64,000 nt of DNA from Neocallimastix lanati (nom. inval.) (taxonomy: Eukaryota > Neocallimastigomycota > Neocallimastigomycetes > Neocallimastigales > Neocallimastigaceae): the NCBI GenBank assembly GCA_016946835.1, contig JACVTC010000010.1:1046001-1110000 (forward strand), written 5' to 3'. The stretch's first letter is position 1. Each line of letters begins with the position of its first letter. The notes beneath the pieces are model-generated. The model searched no databases. It saw nothing but the letters and a program-made list of their open reading frames with translations, and was not told the DNA's origin. Of this stretch, positions 52,205-61,930 are shown piece after piece. The position numbers were made by a program, and so were the translations under genes.

Positions 52205-52728
52205 ATTTTTTATTTTATCCTTCAGCTTAAAATTATGAAGCTGACTTTATTATTTTTTTATTCTTTCTTTATATGTATTTTAGCTTAAATATGGAAAGCA
52301 CTAATTATTTATTTTTGTTTCCTTTATCTTTTAAACTTCAGCTTAAATACAATAGCTGACTCATTCTTTACTATGTTTTGTTTACTTTATTTTCTTTATT
52401 TTATATCTTTATAAATATCATATCATGTCTTTTCAATTTTGTTAATTTTTATACTATATCTTTTCAATTTTTTTATATTATTTTTTTTTTTGATTTTTAT
52501 CTTTCAATGATTTATATGTTTTTAATATCCAATACTTATCTTTTTGAAGAATTACTGTTTATTTATAATTTTCATAATTGAGTAATTTCTCATGTGTATA
52601 TGTTCAAAATAGAAAAATGAAAAAAAAAATTAGTATTTGTAAGATATTAGTTTATTTATTTATTTATTTATGTTCATTTATTAATAAGCATGTATAATGA
52701 AAATTTAAAACTTAACTTTCATGAAATT
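52205..52728 (-). other. Untranslated leader of element A with repeated hairpins, gag absent
   Basis: Inverted repeat TCAGCTT 52222-52228 with AAGCTGA 52238-52244; a second TCAGCT 52338-52343 with AGCTGA 52354-52359; a weaker third related unit near 52280. The units repeat about every 60 bases. No nucleocapsid CCHC motif is found here. Confidence 0.5.
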
Positions 52729-52757
52729 CTCAATCGGTATGACCGAGACTCTTAATC
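52729..52757 (-). other. Primer-binding site of element A: tRNA-Lys(CUU) anticodon half
   Basis: On the plus strand, abutting the LTR, CAATCGGTA (52731-52739) and GACTCTTAATC (52747-52757) match the D-loop and the anticodon loop plus first 3' stem bases of eukaryotic tRNA-Lys(CUU). A tRNA 5' fragment ending about nucleotide 40 would extend straight into TGTTAAAA of the LTR. This parallels the half-tRNA priming known for Drosophila copia (initiator Met). Confidence 0.75.
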
Positions 52758-53023
52758 TGTTAAAAAAAAAAAAATTAAATAATTCTCAAATTTCATTAAA
52801 AAGATATTTAAGAGTTTTGTTAAAGATATGTTTTTTTTATTCAGTATATTTTAATTATTGCATTTCATTTTATATATTATTATTGCTATATATTTATTTT
52901 AAAAACGAGATATATCCTTTTGTATTTATGCTTTTTTTATACAATGAAATTTATTTCATTGTTTATATTAATTTATATTTTATTTTAATTTATTTATAGT
53001 ATGAAGAATCATTATTTTTAACA
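52758..53023 (-). repeat. 5' LTR of element A
   Basis: 266 bases with TGTTA..TAACA ends on the plus strand, partner of 48553-48820, followed by target-site copy ATTAG. Confidence 0.93.
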
Positions 53024-53181
53024 ATTAGTATTATCGCAGTTATATTTTTAATTACATTGTATATTATACTACATTATTTAAGGGTAAAATATTTCTGTTT
53101 GATAGTATAAAACAGAGTAACTTCTAAAGGTTACCAATAATGTTGGAGAAATATAGAAAAAAAAAAAGATTATAAATAACA
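53024..53181 (+). repeat. 5' LTR of element C
   Basis: Reverse complement of the LTR-like copies at 31806-31948 and 54789-54955. Element A sits at its first bases. The inner end is TAACA at 53177-53181. Confidence 0.75.
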
Positions 53182-53222
53182 TGAAATGACATATTCTTAA
53201 AGGAATATGTCATTTCATGTTA
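53177..53222. repeat. Perfect 20-bp inverted repeat, 6-bp loop
   Basis: TAACATGAAATGACATATTC at 53177-53196 is exactly complementary to 53203-53222, with loop TTAAAG. It overlaps the LTR/leader junction of element C, where a primer-binding site would be expected. Confidence 0.9.
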
Positions 53223-53928
53223 AAGCAATAAAATAAATTAATAAGCCCCAATAAAAAAAAAAAGAATACCTTAGGTATGATTGTACTTTAAAAAATATAA
53301 TATTAAATGGCGTCAGATGAATATTCAAAAAAAAGTATGTTAAATAAATGTACAAGTGTATATTTAATGTAATAAATAACTTACAAAAAAAAAAAGAAAG
53401 ATTTTCAGAAACAGGCTCATTCAGACTATTTGAAATCGAAATGAAGATAAAGAAATTAAAAATTTGAAAAACGATGATTTTAAATTGTATTTAGAGATAA
53501 TCTTAACTTTTTATTTTTATCGAATAAAATAATGAGGCAAAATTGAAAAAAAAAAGAATTTAAAGATTTAAAAAAAAGGCTTATCAAAACATAGTACCGT
53601 AATCAAGAAAAAAAAAACAAATTCAAATGTATTAAAAGAATATAGATATCAAGGATATCAAGGAAGATCAAATTAACAGGAGTCCAATATGGGAAACTTC
53701 TATATAATTTCAATAAAGAAACAAATTCCCTATGAATACTGCCACTATTACTAAAAAAAAAATGGACATACTTACTGATAACTGTTTTTCTCAACCTATC
53801 AAAATAACTAGAAAGAAGAAAAGAAAAATGATAATATAAAATATAAATTAAAAAAAACACTTTTACGTAGGAAAGGTTAGTATAAAAAAATTTCAAATCT
53901 TATAACATTAATTATGAAGAGCAAAACA

Positions 53929-54016
53929 ATTCAGATTCAGATTCAGATTCAGATTCAGATTCAGATTCAGATTCAGATTCAGATTCAGATTCAGATTCAG
54001 ATCCAGATTCAGATCC
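53929..54016 (+). repeat. Hexanucleotide array (GATTCA)n, about 14 copies
   Basis: Read in the gag/pol frame it codes alternating Asp-Ser, ending DPDSDP. B1 has a much shorter counterpart near 31389-31415, so the array expanded after the copies separated. Confidence 0.92.
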
Positions 54017-54788
54017 CTATTATATGTATCAACAATAACAAGATCAGAGATAGCATTTGCAAAAAATCAGGCTGCAAGATTTTCTGAGAATCCAACAGAG
54101 GTTGATTTAAATGTAAGTATCCAAATATTAAAATATCTTAAAAAGAACAAAAGAACTATTCTATCCATTATAATGGAAAGAAAAAGTTTAAGAGGCTTAT
54201 TGTCATGTGATGCATATTTCGCTGGTGATGAAATTAAAAAGAAGATCCACCTTAGGATATGTATCTTCGTATTAGGGAATAGTCCAATATCATGAAAATT
54301 AATTACTCAGAAAAAATATTGCCTTATCAATCACATAAGTCGAATACTTAAGTTTAATAGAATGTACAAAATTAAATATTATGGATATAAATATTAGTAA
54401 ATGAATTATTCAACAAAAATATTAATTTTAATGCTAGAATAAATTATAAACCATGTAAGGATATAGCTGAAAATGAAAAACAGAAAGGAACGATGCAAAT
54501 ATATGAACATAAAATAAAATACAAATGTGTTCAAGATGAAATTACAAAAAAAATAAAATTAAATCAATCCGCACTGATTCTAACTCATTGATGGCAGTTC
54601 CATTAAATAATGCAACTCAAGTTTAAATACTTTGCCTATTTCACCATGGAAATGTAGAAAACGCCAGAGTAGATGGAATGTTAGATATCACTGTTATAAG
54701 TTTAATTATAAAGTACATAAATTTATTAGTTTATTTTATTATTTTTAAACTAAAAAAGACCTTATTCATTTAATAAAAAATCATTATA

Positions 54789-54955
54789 TATTATTTATAA
54801 TCATTTTTTTCTTTTTTTTTTTTTTGTAATAGTCTAACATTATTGGCAGCATTTAACGTTACACTGCATTATATTATCGAATAAAAAATATTTTTACACT
54901 TAATTATGTAGTATATAATGTACAATATAATTATTCTCACTAGTGATAGCTACCA
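54789..54955 (+). repeat. LTR at the 3' end of element B2
   Basis: Shares AGTCTAACATTATTGG and ATGTAGTATA-type blocks with 31806-31948. An enlarged T run (54811-54827) interrupts it. It abuts the end of element C, so C and B2 meet tail to tail. Confidence 0.7.
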
Positions 54956-57090
54956 TTCCCCCTATACTGGCGTTCCCAACGTTTCTATGAAGAAATCGTC
55001 AAATGTATTAATGCTTTGCTTCAGAAATATTTTTGATTAATGGATCTTCCATCATTGAGTTCAGAAAGAGTGTTAATTTAATTTCATTTTTTTTTTATAA
55101 TTTCATCTTGAACGTATTTGTATTTTATGTCCATATATTTACATCGTCCCTTTTGGTTTTTAATTTTTAGCTATATCTTTACATGATTTATTATCTATTC
55201 TAATATTAATTATAATATTTTTTATTGAATAATTCATTTACTAATGGTTTTATCCATATATAATTCTATTAAACTTGAGTATTCGATTTCCATGGTTGAT
55301 AAAAGTATATATATATATATATATTTTTTAGAGTAATTAATTTCCATGATTTTGGACCATTCTCTAATACGATGATATATATCCTAAGGTAGATCTTCTT
55401 TGTTGGATTCTTGGAGAATCTTGCAGCTTGATTTTACTGCAAATGCTATATCTGGTCTTGTATTTGTTAATACATGTAACAGAAATCCAAATAATCTTTT
55501 TTTTTTTTTTTAATCAGTTTTGTTAACTTTTTTTTTTTTTCAGAGTTTTCTCCATCTTCTAATTTTGCATTAATACATGGTGTTCTAGTTATTTTAGTAT
55601 TATTTTATATTATATTTAACTTTTTATTTTAAATATAATTTTTTTTGATTAATTTGAGGCCTTTATTTGTCATAATTATATTAATTCTAATGATTTTGTT
55701 TTTTTGCACTTTTGTCTGTGGAGACTTTGCATTTATGTTTTTTTCCTTTAAACAACATTGATAATTTCTTTATTCTCTCTTACAAATAATATATCATCAC
55801 CATAAAGTTCAAGTAATCAGTATATAATTTATTATTATTATTTTTTTATTTTTATTATTTATCAAATAAACGATTACCTGAATTAACTCTAATTTTCTTA
55901 AGGAAAGCGGAGATTCGGTAAAACCATTGTTCCTCTAGCTTATTTGAGTCCACAGAGAGCCTTGTATAATAATCTAGATTTTCCTCAATTGAAGTTCTTA
56001 TCACCGATTGGTATTTTGAACATAAATTTTCTCATCTAGATTACCAATCAAATATGCAAGTTTTAATATCAATTTGTCTTAAATCCCATTTTTATATTTG
56101 TTGATGCAATAGCAATCGTTAACCTAAAAATTATCCATTTCAATGATAGGAGGGTAGATGTAAGTATAATCAACCCCTTTAATTTGTCGAAAACCTCTGA
56201 CGGCCAATCTTGCTTTATATATACCATTATCTTTAATAGTAAAAACCCATTTAACATCCAGTGGTTTAATTCCTCTTGGAATACTTTTGTTTTCTACAAT
56301 TTTCATGACATGATTTCCATATAAATTTTTTGTAACTCTTTGTTTTATTGCATCTTTTCCATTGGTCGGTGCATTTTCATAATTCATAGCTTCTTCATAA
56401 TTTTTTGGCATTAACGTGTCAATAGTATTAACTCTATTTCTCTTGAGGCTTTCATTTTCATTGGAATCTGTTTTCCTTTCAAAAAAAAAAAAAAAAAAAA
56501 AGAAAAAAAAAACGATTTATTTAATGTAGGTGTTCTATCCTTCATTTTTTTTTGAAGTTTCCATTACTACCTTTCCTTCTTAAAGATATTCCTTTATTTT
56601 TTTTTTCATTTCTTGATTCATTATTATTATTATTATTATTCTTTTTCTCTTCCATAGTTATTTTTATTTGGTGAATTTGATGGGTTGAAAAAAAACAATT
56701 TTCAGTAGTATCCCCAATTTTATGGCAATAGTGGCTGTATTCGTTGGAATTTGTTTCTTTATTGAAATTATTATGGAAGTTTTCCATTTCGAACACCTGT
56801 TAATTTGATCTTCGTGTTGATATACTTCTTCTTTGATTTCTACTCTTTTAATACTTTTTTACTTTTCTTGATTAGGGCACCTAGTTTTGTCATGTCTTCT
56901 TTTAAATCTTTAAATGTCTTTTATAAAAAAAATGTAAATGAATATGCAAAACCGACTTTATTTAATTCATCTAAAGAATATAAATTTTTTTTATTTATTC
57001 ACTTAGTTCTGGTTTTACTTTGTAATTTTTTACCTCGTTATTATATTCTGTAATTAATGATTTAAGATTGTCTAAATATAGCTTAAAATT

Positions 57091-57127
<37 letters not shown>

Positions 57128-57701
57128 CAATTTCTAGCTTCTTTATTTTCATTTCAATTTCAAATAGTCTGGATGGGCCTGTATCTGAAACTGAAAATCT
57201 TTCTTTAAAATCATTTAATCGACTTTTTTGTATATTCGTAGAGGCTATTCAGTATTATAATCCTGGCGGTACTGTCATATTTTAAATGTTTTTTTTTTTT
57301 TTTTTTTTTTTTAATTGGTGTTTATATCTTTAATATTCATTTATATATAATCCCTTAATTCTTCAGAATCAAGGAATAATTTTAAGTTTGAATATCATTT
57401 TGTAAAAGTTTTCATTTGTAATTTTAAGGTTTTGAATATGAATTATGTTTGAATATTTGGAGGTTCTCCTTCAATAGGAGCATCATTCATTGTTGTGCTT
57501 GATATATTTGTTGTCTTTGCTGTCTTTGTTGAAGTTTTTTTTTTTTTTTTTTTTTTTTTTGAAGAACATCCCATAGCTATAGAATTTTCTGATTTAATCA
57601 TTTAACGTAACTACTAATATTTCTTTATCTTAATGTTTATTATATTCAATTTTTACATTAAGAATTGTTAATGAATTATTGAATCATTGAGATTCTTAAT
57701 C
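54789..57701 (-). mobile_element. Copia-family relic B2 (same family as B1), integrase deleted
   Basis: On the minus strand: PBS-like GATTCTTAATC at 57691-57701 next to TGTTAAAT; gag start MIKSENSIAMGCSS near 57603; gag ERFSVSDTGPSRLFEIEMKI near 57200; nucleocapsid remnant HYCHKIGDTTENCFF (56720-56680) with the first Cys and the His of the CCHC knuckle lost; then RT 56411-55430 with YGNHVMKIVENKSIPRGIKP and KARLAVRGFRQIKGVDYTYI; RNase H with LSTMEIEYSSLIE near 55270-55310. Protease and integrase are absent between 56540 and 56411. The 3' end has the purine tract AGGGGGAA (54956-54963) and LTR terminus TGGTAG. Confidence 0.87.
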
Positions 57702-58521
57702 TGTTAAATATAACACTTAAAAATCAGAAATGATATTTATACTTTATTATGTGTTTATTAATTAACTTATTTTATTACATATATACATTAAGAAAGATCA
57801 TATTCATTTAAGAATAATTCATTACATGTTTATATATCATAATATAACGTATTTTATGACATATATTAAAAAGTATTAATAATTATATGTTTGTTTTATA
57901 TTGTAATAAAGTCAATAAAAAACCCTTTAAACTACAAATTCAGCTCCTGGTAAACTTGAGATAGGTGAGTGAATCATTTCAATTTTATGTATATACATTA
58001 GAATATCATAAATATATATGAATTTATATTATTATTTTATATTTCTACTACATTTTATAATAATAAATAAATTATTAGATTACTAATAAATAAAATTTTA
58101 GTACATGCTTATATTTAATATTTTAAAAAATTGAATAATAAATTTATAGACTTAAAATGAAGCTTAATAGATATAATTAAAATATATATATATATATATA
58201 TTTTTTATTATAAGAAAATGATATAATAATTATTTTAAAATATATAAAAATCTTATGTTCATTATTATAAAAATTTTACATTAATCTAATAATTCTATAT
58301 AATTACATAAAATATATAGTAATGTTAATAAAGAATAATAAAATTAAAAATCTACTATAAATCTTATAAATCATAGTTGATTTTGTATTAACAATATAAA
58401 ATACAATAAAATAATGCATACTAAATATAATTTAAATAAAAATTTAGTTAAATAATAATTGTTTATAATTAATAAATTAAAATATATTTAATAATGTATA
58501 AGATTAGAGATTTAATTATTT
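57702..58521. other. Region right of B2, possible 5' LTR remnant, otherwise AT-rich
   Basis: Begins TGTTAAATATAACAC directly after the PBS-like motif, as expected of an LTR, but it is not similar to the LTR at 54789-54955. A slightly GC-richer patch CAGCTCCTGGTAAACTTGAG lies at 57941-57960. No gene recognised. Confidence 0.4.
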
Positions 58522-58562
58522 AAAATTAAAAATCAATATTATAAATAATTACTATATAATAC

Positions 58563-58610
<48 letters not shown>

Positions 58611-58985
58611 TGTTTGTTCGCTTGTTTGTTCTTTTTTTAATGTTTTATATTTTAATACTTTTTTTTTTTTTTTTAATTTTTTTTTATTGTAGTTATAACA
58701 ATTAATAGTAGTAAAATTTTTTAATGATTGTTCTATCATAATTAATATTAATTTTTAATACTATTATTTATTATTTATAATTTTTAAAATTAAAAATCAA
58801 TATCAAAAATAATTACTACATAAAACTACTTTTTTTTTTTTAATGCTTTATATTTTAACACTTTTTTAATTTTTTTTATAGTAGTTATAATAGTAATAAA
58901 ATTTATTAATACTTGTTTTATCATAATTAATATTAATTTTTATTTCTATTATTTAATATTAATAATTTATATTTCAAAATTGTTA
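58522..58985. repeat. Tandem duplication, unit about 200-264 bp
   Basis: The segment starting TTAAAAATCAATATTATAAA (58525) recurs at about 58789, through a T run, TTTATATTTTAA, GTAGTTATAA and TCATAATTAATATTAATTTT. Copies differ mainly in T-run length. Confidence 0.85.
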
Positions 58986-59800
58986 TTGTTGTGAAAATAA
59001 CTTTATTTTATTTTTAAATAGTTCATGCCTTAATATCTTTTTGTTATTAAAAATATAAGATTTATTATTATTACTATTTAAATAATTTCGGCTTAAAATT
59101 ATTGAAAATAATTATTTTCGTATGCAACGGCATTTTCATATATAAAATATATTATTTATTATAAATGTCATTTTTTAAAAAAAATATTTTTTATTCAATT
59201 AATTATTGATAAATTTTTTAAAAAAAAGTTTTTTTATTCAATTAATTATTGATAAATTTTAAACTTTACATGGATTGTAAAATAATATAGATATTCATTT
59301 AACTCAATATTATTTATATTATTTTATTTCAATTGTATTATTGTACCGTACTTTATTATTAATTTCATTTATAATGAGATAGAATATTATAAATTGATTA
59401 TTATTAAATGATAATAAAAATAAAATAATTTTAATACTACTATTAATTAATAATTAATAATTAATAATAATGATATATTTTAATAAAATAACACTAATGA
59501 TTAACTATTTTTTAATTAATGAATATCTTTTTATTTTGTTAATAAATATTTAATATATATTATTAAATATTTATAATTATTATTTATTATTTATTAATGA
59601 ATGATATTAATAAATATATATTATTAAATTACTTATAATAGAATATTAATTATTAACTATTTATTATAAATTATATATAATTTATTATTTATTATTTATT
59701 AATTATTATTATTTAATAGTTAATCTAATATTCATTATTTAATTATTTGTTATTTATTCATTAATTTATTTTATTATTTATTTATTGTTAACTATTATTT
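58986..59800. other. AT-rich lead-in to the satellite
   Basis: Contains a short tandem pair with ATTCAATTAATTATTGATAA at 59195 and 59237. Otherwise A/T low complexity of increasing ATTTATT character. Confidence 0.6.
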
Positions 59801-61930
59801 AATATTTAATATTTATTTTTCTATATTGGTTATTGTTTTATTATTATTTATTATTATTTAATATTTAATATTTATTATTTATTATTCAATTATTTATTAT
59901 TTATTATTTATTATTTATTATTTATTATTTATTTATTTATTATTTATTTATTTATTATTTATTATTTATTATTTATTATTTATTATTTATTATTTATTAT
60001 TTTTTATTTATTATTCAATTATTTATTATTTATTATTTATTATTTATTATTTATTATTTATTATTTATTATTATTTATTATTTATTATTAATTATTTAGT
60101 ATTTATTATTTATTATTAATTATTTATTATTTATTATTTATTATTTATTATTTATTATTTATTATTTATTATTATTTATTATTTATTATTAATTATTTAG
60201 TATTTATTATTTATTATTAATTATTTATTATTTATTATTTATTATTTATTATTTATTATTTATTATTTAATTATTTAATTATTTAATATTTATTTATTCA
60301 TTGACTTATAATTTATTATTTATTATTTATTATTTTATTATTTTAATTATTTATTAATAAATACACTTTTTATTATTTAACTATTTATTATTATTTATTA
60401 TTTATTATTTATTTATTATTTATTATTTATTATTTATTAATAAATACTCTTTTTATTATTATTTATTATTTATTATTTATTATTTATTATTTATTATTTA
60501 TTTATTATTTATTTATTATTTATTATTTATTATTTAATATTTATTATTTATTATTCAATTATTTATTATTTATTATTTATTATTTATTTATTTATTATTT
60601 ATTATTTATTATTTATTATTTAGTATTTATTATTTATTATTTATTATTTAGTATTTATTATTTAGTATTTATTATTTATTATTTAGTATTTATTATTTAT
60701 TATTTATTATTTATTATTTAATTATTTAATTATTTAATATTTATTTATTCATTGACTTATAATTTATTATTTATTATTTATTATTTTATTATTTTAATTA
60801 TTTATTAATAAATACACTTTTTATTATTTAACTATTTATTATTATTTATTATTTATTATTTATTTATTATTTATTATTTATTATTTATTATTTATTATTT
60901 ATTATTTATTATTTATTATTTATTATTATTTATTATTTATTATTAATTATTTAGTATTTATTATTTATTATTAATTATTTATTATTTATTATTTATTATT
61001 TATTATTTATTATTTATTATTTAATTATTTAATTATTTAATATTTATTTATTCATTGACTTATAATTTATTATTTATTATTTATTATTTTATTATTTTAA
61101 TTATTTATTAATAAATACACTTTTTATTATTTAACTATTTATTATTATTTATTATTTATTATTTATTTATTATTTATTATTTATTATTTATTAATAAATA
61201 CTCTTTTTATTATTATTTATTATTTATTATTTATTATTTATTATTTATTATTTATTTATTATTTATTTATTATTTATTATTTATTATTTAATATTTATTA
61301 TTTATTATTCAATTATTTATTATTTATTATTTATTATTTATTTATTTATTATTTATTATTTATTATTTATTATTTAGTATTTATTATTTATTATTTATTA
61401 TTTAGTATTTATTATTTAGTATTTATTATTTATTATTTAGTATTTATTATTTATTATTTATTATTTATTATTTAATTATTTAATTATTTAATATTTATTT
61501 ATTCATTGACTTATAATTTATTATTTATTATTTATTATTTTATTATTTTAATTATTTATTAATAAATACACTTTTTATTATTTAACTATTTATTATTATT
61601 TATTATTTATTATTTATTTATTATTTATTATTTATTATTTATTATTTATTATTTATTATTCATTTATTTATTATTTATTATTTATTATTTATTATTTATT
61701 ATTTATTATTTATTATTTATTTATTAATTATTTATTTATTTATTATTTATTATTTATTATTTATTATTTATTATTTATTATTTATTATTTATTTATTAAT
61801 TATTTATTATTTATTTATTATTTATTTATTATTTATTTATTATTTATTATTTATTAATAAATACTCTTTTTATTATTATTTATTATTTATTATTTATTAT
61901 TTGTTATTTATTAATTTATTTATTAATTTA
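59801..61930. repeat. Heptamer satellite (ATTTATT)n with higher-order 754-bp duplication
   Basis: About 2.1 kb of TTATTTA-type units. Landmark CATTGACTTATAATTTATTA begins at 60299, 60750, 61053 and 61504, spacing 451, 303, 451. AATTATTTAG at 60191 and 60945, and TACTCT at 60445 and 61199, also repeat at exactly 754. So a composite 754-bp unit (451+303) is present about twice. No coding content. Confidence 0.95.

Larger units (their letters stand above)
48553..53023 (-). mobile_element. Ty1/copia LTR retrotransposon A, nearly full length, gag missing
   Basis: Bounded by two LTRs and the 5-bp target duplication ATTAG (48548-48552 and 53024-53028). Coding order on the minus strand: primer-binding site 52729-52757; a leader with repeated hairpins; protease/linker region 52190-51930 (ILADGKEIRSSY, IKRSLISINQL); GAG-pre-integrase NLWHRRLGHFDISKIKRQ; integrase to about 50900 (VPYNPSQNGKVERLTGDLL); an Asn-rich linker 50760-50418; reverse transcriptase 50340-49440 (KARLVAKGYTQEYGVDYKET); RNase H 49310-48957 (RKSTSGFLIMMGNTPTSWFS, STSTTEAEYYSLSE). 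Purine tract TAGAGGGA precedes the 3' LTR at 48821-48828. Only about 550 bp separates the primer site from the protease region, with no gag motif. The LTRs agree at roughly 95% by eye, so insertion is fairly recent, yet several frames are broken. Confidence 0.93.
53024..54788 (+). mobile_element. Copia-family relic C (B/C family), internally deleted
   Basis: Plus-strand copy of the B1/B2 family. 5' LTR 53024-53181 ends TATAAATAACA. Gag N-terminal trace ERFSETGSFRLFEIEMKIKK at 53399-53460. An expanded GATTCA array (53929-54016) codes Asp-Ser repeats. Directly after it comes the end of reverse transcriptase/RNase H: SEIAFAKNQAARFSENPTEV (about 54045) and AYFAGDEIKKK, LGNSPIS (54200-54290). Protease, integrase and most of RT are missing. 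The 3' LTR begins TGTTAGATATCACTG at 54679 after the purine tract GATGGAA. Many stops. Confidence 0.82.

Noticed and set aside
53603..53896. 97-codon minus-strand frame
   Set aside because: Lies opposite the gag region of relic C and has no domain signature.
56805..57053. 82-codon plus-strand frame
   Set aside because: Antisense to the gag region of B2, Phe/Leu-rich from A/T bias.
7942..61930. CRISPR array
   Set aside because: Repeats are simple microsatellites without spacer structure, and the genome is eukaryotic.
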